The notes below the pieces were generated by a model. That model saw nothing but the letters and a program-made list of their open reading frames with translations. It made no database searches and was not told where the DNA came from. Position numbers and translations under genes: made by a program. From an uncultured beta proteobacterium (lineage in GTDB: Bacteria > Pseudomonadota > Gammaproteobacteria > Burkholderiales > Burkholderiaceae_C), in NCBI GenBank assembly GCA_903920695.1, contig CAIXNB010000048.1, positions 1 through 39,508 of the forward strand: a DNA stretch of 39,508 nt. The letters run 5' to 3'. This document shows positions 16,320-26,508 of the stretch, piece by piece (position 1 is the first letter of the stretch; each line of letters starts with the position of its first letter).

Positions 16320-17236
16320 CAGGCATTCCGCTTGTTCAGCATGGCGGTCGCAACGCGCGAACCGGATTTGCGTTGCAGGAAATCGCTGACGAACGCTCCG
16401 GCGTCGATAAGCTTGTCAAGGTCGATACCGGTCTCAATGCCCATGCCATGCAGCAGGTAGACCACGTCCTCGCTCGCCACATTGCCGGTGGCGCCCTTGG
16501 CGTAGGGACAGCCGCCGAGGCCGGCGACCGAGGTGTCGAATTGCCAGACGCCCATTTGCAGGCTGATCAGCGTGTTGGCCAGCGCCTGGCCGTAGGTGTC
16601 GTGAAAATGGCCCGAGACATCGTTGAGGTCAAAGTGCTTGAGCGTGGCTTCAATGGCCCGCTGCACCTTGAGCGGCGTGCCCACGCCGATGGTATCGGCG
16701 ACGCCGACATGCTGCACGCCAATGCCCTTCATCAGGCCGGCCAGGTAGCCGACGCGCTCCGGTGCCACCTCGCCCTCGTACGGACAGCCCACGGTGCAGG
16801 ACATGGCGCCGCGCACATAGATGCCGGCCGCGCGCGCCGCCTGCACCACCGGTGCGAAACGCTCGATGCTCTCGGCGATGCTGCAATTGATGTTCTTGCG
16901 GCTGAAGGCCTCGCTGGCCGCGCCAAAGACCACGATCTCGTCGGGCTTCGACTTCAACGCGGCCTCGAAGCCCTGCAGATTGGGCGTCAGCACCGAGTAG
17001 CGCACGCCGGGCGCGCGCACGATGCCGGCCATGACCTCGGCGTTGTCGGCCATCTGCGGAACCCATTTCGGCGAGACGAAGCTTGTGACTTCGATTTCCT
17101 TCAAGCCGGCGTCCTGCAGCCGCTGCACCAGCTCGATCTTGACCGCCGCCGGCACCGCCTGCTTCTCGTTCTGCAAACCATCGCGCGGCCCGACTTCAAC
17201 CAGTTTGACGCGGGGGGGGAGATTGTTCAAATTCAT
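16319..17236 (-). CDS. mvaB: Hydroxymethylglutaryl-CoA lyase
   Basis: The 305-residue TIM-barrel enzyme splits 3-hydroxy-3-methylglutaryl-CoA into acetyl-CoA and acetoacetate, the last step of leucine breakdown. VEVGPRDGLQNE (about 13-24) carries the catalytic Arg-Asp. SGHFHDTYG near 208-216 supplies metal-ligand histidines, and AGLGGCPYAKGATGN contains the active-site Cys (C243). ATG 17236 was chosen because its start fits the family and overlaps the upstream DUF4276 stop as ATGA; a longer frame from 17275 would overlap that gene. The methylcrotonyl-CoA carboxylase genes of the same pathway lie about 3 kb upstream, separated by the ATPase/DUF4276 pair and a reductase. Confidence 0.95.
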   Translation of the reverse strand: MNLNNLPPRVKLVEVGPRDGLQNEKQAVPAAVKIELVQRLQDAGLKEIEVTSFVSPKWVPQMADNAEVMAGIVRAPGVRYSVLTPNLQGFEAALKSKPDEIVVFGAASEAFSRKNINCSIAESIERFAPVVQAARAAGIYVRGAMSCTVGCPYEGEVAPERVGYLAGLMKGIGVQHVGVADTIGVGTPLKVQRAIEATLKHFDLNDVSGHFHDTYGQALANTLISLQMGVWQFDTSVAGLGGCPYAKGATGNVASEDVVYLLHGMGIETGIDLDKLIDAGAFVSDFLQRKSGSRVATAMLNKRNA

Positions 17237-17844
17237 GCCAATACCTTCAAAGAGTTCTTGTCCCATTCCGAACACAATTTTCTGAATGATCGGCTGCGCT
17301 CATGCGCTCGTGCCAAGTCGAATAACGCGGAAAATGCCGGTTGATCGGTTGTTTCTCCGTACCCGGTTTGCATGCGTTCGCGCATCCAACCTTTGGCATT
17401 ACGCGGTACTTCTGGGTTTACAGACGCATCATTGAGCTCGCACCTGAAACCTCGATGGCCATTCAAAGACTCCGCAGCTGCAATAAACCACGCCTCATAC
17501 TCGCGATTGGCCAAAACTACTGCTATTCGTCGATGCCCAACCACTAACTGCGCCTGTGCAAGAATAGTTGCGCCTTTTTGCGCTGGACAATCATCATCGG
17601 CGTCCAGCAAAATCAAAATCCAGCCAGATTCATCGCCCTCGATGTTCTTCAACTTGACAGAAGCCAACTGAAGATGGCGAGAAAACTCTTCTGGTCGATT
17701 CAAAAAACGATCCTTGTAAACCTTAATCGGGCGCAAGATCTGCACATATGCCCCTGGCTCCCGCCATTGCGCCAGACGTTGGAGCAAGATTGGAAGGGCG
17801 GCGACCTCGCCCTCACCTTCCACAATACAGGCCACGGTGGTCAT
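17233..17844 (-). CDS. DUF4276 (TOPRIM-like) protein, putative defence effector
   Basis: The 203-residue protein starts with ACIVEGEGEVAALPILLQRL (acidic cluster at residues 9-13), followed by ILLDADDDCP (about 78-87, D81 and D83) and ANREYEAWF (about 112-120). Such a Glu cluster plus DxD is the layout expected of a TOPRIM/OLD-type metal site. I assign DUF4276 from recall, and the TOPRIM relation is from memory and needs a profile search. It overlaps the AAA ATPase upstream and mvaB downstream, each by 4 bases (ATGA). Small TOPRIM-like proteins paired with AAA ATPases are known in anti-phage systems (PARIS uses DUF4435; AbiL is comparable), so a nuclease or effector role is a reasonable inference. 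Its base composition looks more AT-rich than the flanking metabolic genes. Confidence 0.75.
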   Translation of the reverse strand: MTTVACIVEGEGEVAALPILLQRLAQWREPGAYVQILRPIKVYKDRFLNRPEEFSRHLQLASVKLKNIEGDESGWILILLDADDDCPAQKGATILAQAQLVVGHRRIAVVLANREYEAWFIAAAESLNGHRGFRCELNDASVNPEVPRNAKGWMRERMQTGYGETTDQPAFSALFDLARAHERSRSFRKLCSEWDKNSLKVLA

Positions 17845-19046
17845 GCGTCCAACTCTCCGAACAACTCTACTTGCCGCTGAGTCGGTGCACGTAAGACAGC
17901 GCCATCCGGTGCAAGTTGATTCAAGCGCAGCAACTCCCCTGCCGAGAACAAATGATCCCGCATCACACTGACGGATGCCGTATCCAAAGGTCCAATATGG
18001 GTCTCACCACCTTCAGACACAACGGCCAGAATATTTTCGGGCTCAATGTTCCGATCATCCAATAGGTCCGGACTGTGACTGGTCACCATCACCTGCGTGC
18101 GTGCTGAAGCCTTGGTCAGCGCCTCGCGTAGAGCCGCGCTGGCAGCCGGGTGCAAAGCGGTTTCCGGCTCTTCAATGCCAACGAGTGAAGGAGCATAGTC
18201 CTGATTCCCCTGAAACAGGGCCGTCAAAACACCAAGCGCACGCAGCGTGCCATCTGACATATTTTGTGCAGGAAAACGCCAAGGTTGTTTTGACCCCGCT
18301 ACCTCCTGCCGAAACTCTAAAGTCTCCAACGGACCAATCTGCTTTCGCTCCAAACCGTGCATCATGGGCACCACCGTTTGCAGGTAACTTTCAATTTCCG
18401 CCAAATTTTGGGGCGCAACTCGCTCCAAATGCCCAATCACACTAACTATGTTCTCCCCAACAGGTTTGAGCATCCGTCCATCCTGCGGTTTCTGGGGTTC
18501 ACGCATCAGCTTAGGGTTGAGGTTATAAAAGCCCATTGCGGTCAAGGCATCGAAAACGGGTCGAAATACAGCCATTCCAGAGGCACTGACCAGCGCAAGA
18601 CGATCAGGTGTCACGGCCGGAAATGTAGCCTCGCTACTGGCTTTCAGAACACCCCGCTCCACATGAAAATACGGACCTTTGCCAATGGCGTCAATAACGC
18701 ATTTTTCTGTCTGAACCTCATAACCCCGGCCAGACAATGCACCCACATTGAACACGTAGTAGCCAGTCGGGCCCCCGGGCAGCACAAACTCCAGTCGAAT
18801 TGCAAAGTTCGTGGGATGACCACTGGAACGTCGGCGAACCTCCATCAAACCACCCCGTTCATTGAGTGCGTTGTCCAGCGAACCAGCCAACGCATCGCGC
18901 ACTAGGTGCAAGGCATCAAGGAAATTACTCTTGCCTGAGCCATTCGCTCCGACCAGATAAGTCAAAGGACCCAAACGCACATCGCAGTGACCAATGCTTT
19001 TGTAATTGCGTAGCATCACGCGTGTCAAAAATATTTTCGGATTCAT
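17841..19046 (-). CDS. AAA ATPase of the AAA_21/RecF-OLD type, putative defence ATPase
   Basis: The 401-residue ABC-like ATPase opens LTRVMLRNYKSIGHCDV, typical of SMC/RecF/OLD relatives. Walker A GANGSGKS is at 33-40, a signature-like MSDGTLRALG at 263-272, Walker B LVGIEEPETALHP at 288-300, and the switch motif TSHSPDLLDD at 322-331. The insert between the Walker motifs is short, with no long coiled coil, and no nuclease domain is attached. A GGGGAG ribosome-binding site precedes ATG 19046. Its stop overlaps the DUF4276 start, a conserved pairing style for two-component defence systems. The gene heads the five-gene overlapping set and is visibly less GC-rich than ghrA and mvaB, suggesting later acquisition. 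A non-defence DNA-repair role cannot be excluded. Confidence 0.85.
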   Translation of the reverse strand: MNPKIFLTRVMLRNYKSIGHCDVRLGPLTYLVGANGSGKSNFLDALHLVRDALAGSLDNALNERGGLMEVRRRSSGHPTNFAIRLEFVLPGGPTGYYVFNVGALSGRGYEVQTEKCVIDAIGKGPYFHVERGVLKASSEATFPAVTPDRLALVSASGMAVFRPVFDALTAMGFYNLNPKLMREPQKPQDGRMLKPVGENIVSVIGHLERVAPQNLAEIESYLQTVVPMMHGLERKQIGPLETLEFRQEVAGSKQPWRFPAQNMSDGTLRALGVLTALFQGNQDYAPSLVGIEEPETALHPAASAALREALTKASARTQVMVTSHSPDLLDDRNIEPENILAVVSEGGETHIGPLDTASVSVMRDHLFSAGELLRLNQLAPDGAVLRAPTQRQVELFGELDA

Positions 19047-19203
19047 GCAGCGCTCCCCACGCGATCTATGACAGTCTGTATTTTCGCCTCAAAGCATTGG
19101 ATCCGTTCACGGCTTGCGGCAATCAGGGTCTGGGCGGCCTTTGACGCACAGGGGAGATTCACGTTCAAGTGCTAAATCCAATACAAGGGTAACGCAGCAG
19201 CCC

Positions 19204-20124
19204 TCAGTACCCGCGCACCGGATCAACGATGCCGACGATGGTCTGGCCGGCGTCGAGCGCGCGGATCTTGCCGGCGATCTGGGCAATGCTTTCATCGCGC
19301 AGGGTGCGCGCCGAGGTGTGTGGCGTGATGCTGATTTTCGGCTCCTGCCAGAACGGATGCTCGGCCGGCAGCGGCTCCGTGCGAAAGACGTCGAGCATGG
19401 CGCCAGCCAGATGATCGCTCGCCAGTAGCGCCAGCAGGTCGTCATCCACCAGGTGTGCGCCGCGCGCCACGTTAATCACATAGCCACCGCTTTGCAGCCG
19501 CGACAGGGTTTCCAGGCGCATGATGTCGCGCGTCTCGGGCGTCAGCGGCAAGAGATTGACCAGGATGCGCGTGGCGGAAAGGAAGTCATTGAACTGCGTG
19601 GCACCGGCAAAGCAACGCACACCAGGCAGTTCTTTCGGTGAGCGGCTCCAGCCCACAACTGGAAAATCGAATTGCGTCAGGCTTTGCGCGACGCGCGCGC
19701 CGAGCACGCCCAGGCCCATGACGCCGACCGGAAACTCAGCACGCTCGCGCGGCTTGCGGTAAGACCATTTGCCAGCCTTGATGTCAGCGTCATAGCCGTC
19801 GAACTCGCGAAAGTGCCGGATCACGGCGTGACAGACGTATTCGGCCATCTGCGCCGACATGCCGGCGTCGTCGAGCCGCACTACGGTGGCATTGGCTGGC
19901 ATTTGCAGCTTGAGCAGGGCATCGACACCAGCGCCGATGTTGAAGACGCCCCGGATGCCGGCCTGCTCGTCAAAGAACTGCTGCGGCGGCGCCCAGACCA
20001 CCGCGTGATCAGCCGCAGGCGCGCCCGACTCCCAGACCGTGACCTCGGCCCCCGGCAGGGCCGTGCGCAGGCCGGCCAGCCAGGGTTCGGGTTTGGTGCC
20101 AGTGCAGCAAAACGTGATTTTCAT
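19204..20124 (-). CDS. ghrA: Glyoxylate/hydroxypyruvate reductase A (D-2-hydroxyacid dehydrogenase)
   Basis: The 306-residue member of the D-isomer 2-hydroxyacid dehydrogenase family resembles GhrA, which reduces glyoxylate and hydroxypyruvate with NADPH. The dinucleotide-binding glycine motif is MGLGVLGARVAQSL near 135-148, the catalytic Arg is in VINVARGAHLVDDDLL, Glu in FRTEPLPAEHPFW, and the proton-relay His in ITPHTSA. ATG 20124 starts MKITFCC; an upstream TTG (20133) is less likely. It lies 157 bases from the ATPase gene. That gap holds the ATPase ribosome-binding site and an inverted pair ATTGGAT/ATCCAAT (19096-19102, 19176-19182) but no gene. It may simply be a neighbour of the leucine genes. 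Confidence 0.88.
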   Translation of the reverse strand: MKITFCCTGTKPEPWLAGLRTALPGAEVTVWESGAPAADHAVVWAPPQQFFDEQAGIRGVFNIGAGVDALLKLQMPANATVVRLDDAGMSAQMAEYVCHAVIRHFREFDGYDADIKAGKWSYRKPRERAEFPVGVMGLGVLGARVAQSLTQFDFPVVGWSRSPKELPGVRCFAGATQFNDFLSATRILVNLLPLTPETRDIMRLETLSRLQSGGYVINVARGAHLVDDDLLALLASDHLAGAMLDVFRTEPLPAEHPFWQEPKISITPHTSARTLRDESIAQIAGKIRALDAGQTIVGIVDPVRGY

Positions 20125-20154
20125 GGGTGCCAAGGGTACCGTGTTTCAGGATCG

Positions 20155-20223
20155 GTCATTGCGGGCCACGACCCGCAATCCATGGTCCCTGTGGCATGGA
20201 TGCCGGATCAGGTCCGGCATGAC
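20155..20223. repeat. Repeat family A between mccA and ghrA
   Basis: This 69-base element is bounded by GTCAT and ATGAC. It has stem TTGCGGG/CCCGCAA at the left and GCCGGA/TCCGGC at the right, as at 5128. The joining segment is longer, giving CCATGG twice with a changed middle. It fills nearly the whole 109-base gap between mccA and ghrA. Confidence 0.85.
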
Positions 20224-20233
20224 ACCCATAAAT

Positions 20234-22270
<2,037 letters not shown>

Positions 22271-22285
22271 GGTAGTCTCTTTCCA

Positions 22286-23908
22286 TTACATCCGGAACAC
22301 GCCGAACTGGGTATCGGGGATAGGTGCGTTGAGCGTGGCGCTCAGGCCCAGCGCCAGCACGCGGCGCGTGTCGGCCGGGTCAATGATGCCGTCGTCCCAC
22401 AGGCGCGCCGTGGCGAAATAGGGGTGGCCCTGGCTCTCGTACTGGTTGCGGATCGGCGCGCGAAACGCTTCTTCCTCTTCCTTGCTCCAACTGCCGCCGC
22501 GCTCCTCGATGCCGTCGCGCCGCACCGTGGCCAGCACGCTGGCGGCCTGCTCGCCGCCCATCACCGAGATGCGCGCGTTGGGCCACATCCAGAGGAAGCG
22601 CGGGCTGTAGGCGCGCCCGCACATGCCATAGTTGCCGGCGCCGAAACTGCCGCCGATGATGATGGTGAACTTGGGCACCGCAGCCGTCGCCACGGCGGTG
22701 ACCATCTTGGCGCCGTTGCGCGCAATGCCTTCGTTCTCGTACTTGCGCCCGACCATGAAGCCGGTGATGTTTTGCAGGAACACGAGCGGGATTTTGCGCT
22801 GGCAGCACAGCTCGATGAAATGCGCGCCCTTCAAGGCCGACTCGCCAAACAGGATGCCGTTGTTGGCGATGATGCCCACCGGCATGCCCTCGATGTTGGC
22901 AAAGCCCGTGACCAGCGTCGTGCCGTAGCGCGGCTTGAATTCATGGAACTCGGAGCCATCGACGATGCGGGCAATGATCTCGCGCACGTCGTAGGGCTTG
23001 CGCGTGTCGGTCGGGATCACGCCATACAGTTCCTCTGCGGCAAACAGCGGCGCCCTTGGCGCTGCCACTGCGGCCTGCACCGGCTTCTTGTGGTTCAGGT
23101 GCGAAACCGCCTGACGCGCCAGTGCCAGCGCGTGCAAATCGTTCTGCGCCAGATGGTCGGCCACGCCCGACAGGCGCGTGTGCACATCGCCGCCGCCCAG
23201 GTCTTCGGCCGTCACCACCTCGCCGGTAGCAGCTTTCACCAGCGGCGGACCGCCCAGAAAAATCGTGCCCTGGTTCTTGACGATGATGGTCTCGTCGCTC
23301 ATGGCGGGCACATAGGCGCCGCCGGCCGTGCAACTGCCCATGACAACGGCGATCTGCGCGATGCGCTGCGCGCTCATATTGGCCTGGTTGAAGAAGATGC
23401 GGCCGAAGTGTTCGCGGTCCGGAAACACCTCGTCCTGCGTGGGCAGATTGGCGCCGCCGGAATCGACCAGGTAGATACAGGTCAAGCGGTTTTGCTGCGC
23501 GATCTCCTGCGCCCGCAAATGCTTTTTGACCGTCATTGGGAAGTAACTGCCGCCTTTGACCGTGGCGTCGTTGCAGATGATCATGCAGTCAACACCCTCA
23601 ACGCGGCCAATGCCGCAGACGACACCGGCGCTGGGCGCGCTGTCGCTGCCGTCGCGGTCACGGTACAAGCCCATTGCGGCCAGCGGTGCGATTTCCAGAA
23701 ACGGCGTGCCCGGATCAAGCAGCATCTGGATGCGATCACGCGGCAGCAGTTTGCCGCGCGCCGTGTGTTTGGCACGCGCCGCTTCGCCGCCGCCGAGCGC
23801 GGACTTGGCGATCTGGGCATTGAGGTCTTGCACCAAGAGGCGCATGGCCGCGACATTGGCCTGAAATTCGGCCGAGCGCGGTTTGAGTTGGGATTCCAGA
23901 ACGGGCAT
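22286..23908 (-). CDS. mccB: 3-methylcrotonyl-CoA carboxylase beta (carboxyltransferase) subunit
   Basis: The 540-residue carboxyltransferase of the acyl-CoA carboxylase beta family transfers CO2 from carboxybiotin to 3-methylcrotonyl-CoA. Recognisable segments include [58 protein letters not shown], and the C-terminal oxyanion-hole region [23 protein letters not shown] with [15 protein letters not shown], characteristic of the MCC branch. ATG 23908 has an AAGGAA ribosome-binding site; the frame extends upstream to 24022 but that part would overlap the divergent regulator. It is the first gene of the mccBA pair. The middle enzymes (isovaleryl-CoA dehydrogenase, methylglutaconyl-CoA hydratase) are not in the window. 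Confidence 0.94.
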   Translation of the reverse strand: MPVLESQLKPRSAEFQANVAAMRLLVQDLNAQIAKSALGGGEAARAKHTARGKLLPRDRIQMLLDPGTPFLEIAPLAAMGLYRDRDGSDSAPSAGVVCGIGRVEGVDCMIICNDATVKGGSYFPMTVKKHLRAQEIAQQNRLTCIYLVDSGGANLPTQDEVFPDREHFGRIFFNQANMSAQRIAQIAVVMGSCTAGGAYVPAMSDETIIVKNQGTIFLGGPPLVKAATGEVVTAEDLGGGDVHTRLSGVADHLAQNDLHALALARQAVSHLNHKKPVQAAVAAPRAPLFAAEELYGVIPTDTRKPYDVREIIARIVDGSEFHEFKPRYGTTLVTGFANIEGMPVGIIANNGILFGESALKGAHFIELCCQRKIPLVFLQNITGFMVGRKYENEGIARNGAKMVTAVATAAVPKFTIIIGGSFGAGNYGMCGRAYSPRFLWMWPNARISVMGGEQAASVLATVRRDGIEERGGSWSKEEEEAFRAPIRNQYESQGHPYFATARLWDDGIIDPADTRRVLALGLSATLNAPIPDTQFGVFRM

Positions 23909-24015
23909 GGTGTTCCTTCTAAAGTTCACAGGCGTGACGCCATTGTCCCCTGACCAGGGACCGGATGCTTGCCAATCAGGTTGCAAATCCTGCCACGCAC
24001 AAGCATACTGCGGCC
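23909..24015. promoter_or_regulatory. Divergent promoter region between mccBA and the AraC regulator
   Basis: This 107-base region separates the start of mccB (minus) from the preferred start of the AraC regulator (plus). It holds the mccB ribosome-binding site AAGGAA and must carry promoters for both. Divergent arrangement is typical of regulators that act on the adjacent operon. I see no clear -35/-10 pair or dyad. An upstream ATG for the regulator (23965) lies inside this region. Confidence 0.45.
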
Positions 24016-25068
24016 ATGCCATCCAAAGCCGCGTCCGTACGTTCGCCGAACCTTTCCGTCACCGCCGGCCAGGCACTGACGCCGATGGCGTTTGTGGCGG
24101 CGATTGTGGAGGGCTACCGGCGCCACGGCAAGAACCCGGCGCAGGCCCTCAAATTGGCACAAATTGCGCCAAACAAACTGGTCAATCCTGCGGCACGCAT
24201 CAGCGCCGCACAAATGGAATGCATCTCGGGTGCTGCGATGCAGGAGCTCGACGACGAGGCGCTCGGCTGGTTCAGCCGCCGCCTGCCCTGGGGCAGTTAC
24301 GGCATGCTGGCGCGCGCCTCGCTCAGCGCCACGAGCCTGGGTCGCGCGCTCAAACGCTGGTGCCGTCATCACAGTCTGATCGCCAGCGACATCACACTCG
24401 GCCTGAGCGTCAGCGGCGAGACCGCCACACTCGCGATCACCGAACACAGCGACCTGGGCAGCCTGCGCGAGTTCTGCCTGGTCTCGGTACTGCGCAACAT
24501 CCACGGCCTGGCCTGCTGGCTGATTGATTCACGCCTGCCCTTGCAGGGCGCGCAGTTCCCGTTCCCGGCGCCGGCGCACCACGAGGTCTATGGCGTGCTG
24601 TTCCCGGGCCCGATACGCTTTGCTGCTGGCACCGCCGCCATCCACTTTGACGCGCGCTACCTGGCGCTGCCGCTGCGGCGTGATGAGGTCGCTATGAACC
24701 AGATGCTGCAGCGCGCCCTGCCGCTGACCGTGCACCAATACCGGCGCGACCGCCTGCTGGTGGCACGCGTGCGCCAGGCACTCGCTGCACAACCGGCGCA
24801 GACGCGCAGCGCCGAGGACCTGGCCGCGCTGCTGCACGTCTCGCCGCGCACACTGCACCGCCAACTGATCGAGAAAGGCACATCGCTGCAGACCCTGAAA
24901 GACGAAGTGCGCCAGGGCCGCGCGCGCGAACTGCTGCTGCGCACGGCGCGTCCCCTCAAGCAGGTGGCCGAAGCCGTGGGCTTTCAGAACGAGAAGAGCT
25001 TCATCCGCGCCTTTCGCACCTGGACCGGCCAGACGCCCAACGAGTTCAGGCGAGCGGGTCGGAGTTGA
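24016..25068 (+). CDS. AraC-family regulator with arabinose-binding-like N-terminal domain
   Basis: The 350-residue regulator has the 'Arabinose_bd' type N-terminal half (about 20-215, with [13 protein letters not shown] and a proline-rich [12 protein letters not shown]) and a C-terminal AraC DNA-binding pair of helix-turn-helices (about 265-345). The latter has [23 protein letters not shown] and ending [30 protein letters not shown]. This type often controls fatty-acid or branched-chain acyl degradation genes. Its divergent position to mccBA makes that operon the likely target and an acyl-CoA or branched acid the likely ligand, by inference. ATG 24016 is preferred; ATG 23965 would add 17 residues. 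Neither has a strong ribosome-binding site. Confidence 0.88.
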   Translation: MPSKAASVRSPNLSVTAGQALTPMAFVAAIVEGYRRHGKNPAQALKLAQIAPNKLVNPAARISAAQMECISGAAMQELDDEALGWFSRRLPWGSYGMLARASLSATSLGRALKRWCRHHSLIASDITLGLSVSGETATLAITEHSDLGSLREFCLVSVLRNIHGLACWLIDSRLPLQGAQFPFPAPAHHEVYGVLFPGPIRFAAGTAAIHFDARYLALPLRRDEVAMNQMLQRALPLTVHQYRRDRLLVARVRQALAAQPAQTRSAEDLAALLHVSPRTLHRQLIEKGTSLQTLKDEVRQGRARELLLRTARPLKQVAEAVGFQNEKSFIRAFRTWTGQTPNEFRRAGRS

Positions 25069-25072
25069 ATAT

Positions 25073-25104
25073 GACACTGGATTGCGGGTCAGGCCCGCAA
25101 TGAC
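25073..25104. repeat. Repeat family A, half copy
   Basis: The segment ends ATTGCGGGTCAGGCCCGCAA followed by TGAC (25081-25104). This is the stem and terminus typical of one end of family A, but the matching GTCAT end is absent or degraded. It lies directly after the AraC gene stop. Confidence 0.7.
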
Positions 25105-25160
25105 AAGTCCCGGTTGTCGTGCCGCGCTTTCGCAGTTGTCAAGGCGCGTTGCAGGAAGTT

Positions 25161-25229
25161 GTCATCCCGGACCCCGATCCGGGATCCATGGCTTCTGCAC
25201 CACGGATTGCGGATCACGCCCGCAATGAC
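25161..25229. repeat. Repeat family A, second copy after the AraC gene
   Basis: The element runs from GTCATCCCGG to CGCAATGAC and holds stems ATCCCGGA/TCCGGGAT and ATTGCGG/CCGCAAT. The first stem differs in sequence from other copies but keeps the palindrome, which indicates compensating changes. Together with the half copy at 25073 it fills the 171-base gap between the convergent AraC and HAD genes, where it could serve as a bidirectional transcription stop. Confidence 0.8.
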
Positions 25230-25239
25230 AAAACGGCAA

Positions 25240-25899
25240 TCAAACCACCGCCAATAAATCCCGCAAATCAGCCATATGGCCGAACAAATGGCTGGCACCG
25301 GCCTCACGCAACCCGGCGACCTGCGCGGGCAGCGGGCAATAGGCCCAGACCGTGGCGCCGGCGGCGACACCGGCTTGCACGCCGGTGGCTGAATCCTCGA
25401 TCACCAGGCACTGCGCTGGCGCGGCCTTTAGATGCTGCGCCGCAGCCAGGTAGACGTCGGGCGCGGGCTTGGTGCGCGCCATTTCATGGCCGCTGAAAAT
25501 GCAGCCCTCGAAGTAGTCCATCAAACCAACTTTGGTCAATTGCATCTCGACCTTGAAGCGATCCGCGCCCGAGGCGCAGGCGATGCGTTGACCGGTATGG
25601 GCGTGAGCCGCCACCACCGCAGCATGCGCGCCGGCGATGACGTCCAGACCCACATCGAGCGCGCGGTTGCGGCGTTCGCGAAACAAGGCCAGCCAGTCTT
25701 CGGTCAGCGCCTGCCCGGTGCGCGCCTCGATCACGGCCCGCTCATCGCGCACCGCCTTGCCGACGAAGTGACGCATGCATTCCTCGGCGCTCAGTACCCA
25801 GCCGGCTTCAGCCAGCATCTCACGCAGGACGCCATTGGTGATGGGTTCGCTGTCAACCAGCACGCCATCGCAATCGAACAGAACGGCTTCAAATTTCAT
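25240..25899 (-). CDS. HAD-superfamily (subfamily IA) sugar-phosphatase/phosphoglucomutase-like hydrolase
   Basis: The 219-residue protein carries all HAD motifs: motif I FDCDGVLVDSEP with nucleophile Asp9 and acid Asp11, motif II Ser/Thr in IACASGADRF near 106-115, motif III Lys in ARTKPAPDVYLAAA, and motif IV IEDSATGVQAGVAAG. The helical cap between residues 15 and 90 matches the beta-phosphoglucomutase/GS1/YqaB-like group, so a small phosphosugar or 2-phosphoglycolate-like substrate is likely, but specificity cannot be read off. The ATG directly abuts the rhodanese stop (TGAATG), so the two are translated together. Cytoplasmic. Confidence 0.9.
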   Translation of the reverse strand: MKFEAVLFDCDGVLVDSEPITNGVLREMLAEAGWVLSAEECMRHFVGKAVRDERAVIEARTGQALTEDWLALFRERRNRALDVGLDVIAGAHAAVVAAHAHTGQRIACASGADRFKVEMQLTKVGLMDYFEGCIFSGHEMARTKPAPDVYLAAAQHLKAAPAQCLVIEDSATGVQAGVAAGATVWAYCPLPAQVAGLREAGASHLFGHMADLRDLLAVV

Positions 25900-26322
25900 T
25901 CAGGCTTTCGGGCGTCGGCGCGCCTTTTGCTGCTCTAGCGTTTCGGTTGGCGCGCCCTGCTTGATCCACTCGGCCCAGCCGCCGTCGATGTGCGCCACGT
26001 TGCGCATACCCATGTCCTGCAAGGCCTTGGCCGCCAGCGCACTGCGCCAGCCGGCGCCGCAGAACAGGATGAACTCCTTGCCCTCGTCGGCGAAAATCGG
26101 CTTGTGATAGGGCGAGGCCGGATCGACCCAAAACTCCAGCATGCCGCGCGGCGCGTGAAAGGCGTTTTGCACCGTGCCATCGGTCAGCTCGCGGATGTCG
26201 CGGATGTCAACCACCTGCACATCGGCGTCATTCAGGCGCGCCTGCACCTCGGCCACAGAATAGGTTTTGACCTCGGCCATGGCCTCGGCCACGAGTTGTT
26301 GATAACCTTTGGTGATGGGCAT
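25900..26322 (-). CDS. Rhodanese-like sulfurtransferase domain protein
   Basis: The 140-residue single rhodanese domain has the family start VQVVDIRDIREL near 36-45 and the active-site loop CGAGWRSA with the persulfide-forming Cys88. HIDGGWAEWIKQGAP near the end is the closing rhodanese motif. It has no signal peptide or transmembrane helix, so it is cytoplasmic. It is probably a general sulfur carrier or thiosulfate sulfurtransferase. ATG 26322 is preceded by AAGGAGAC, a good ribosome-binding site. It is the first gene of a pair with the HAD hydrolase; no functional link between the two is evident. Confidence 0.9.
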   Translation of the reverse strand: MPITKGYQQLVAEAMAEVKTYSVAEVQARLNDADVQVVDIRDIRELTDGTVQNAFHAPRGMLEFWVDPASPYHKPIFADEGKEFILFCGAGWRSALAAKALQDMGMRNVAHIDGGWAEWIKQGAPTETLEQQKARRRPKA

Positions 26323-26508
26323 GTCGTCTCCTTGTTGTCAGTGTGCGCAATACGCCAAGTCTACCCAGTTGCAGCCGATTGCACAGGCGCGCGCGGGACC
26401 TTCAGCCATGCCGACGACTTCAATCCATGACGATGCGCTGTGTACGACGTCGAACAGACGCAGGCATGAACCCACACGACACTGACCATCCTTCTACAGG
26501 AGCTATCC

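Noticed and set aside
19096..19182. ATTGGAT/ATCCAAT inverted pair as the border of a mobile element carrying the ATPase pair
   Set aside because: Both arms lie on the same side of the ATPase gene, the arms are short, and no matching sequence was found at the mvaB side.
23909..24022. Longer N-terminus for mccB from 24022
   Set aside because: It would overlap the divergent regulator start region, and ATG 23908 has a clear AAGGAA site and the normal family start.
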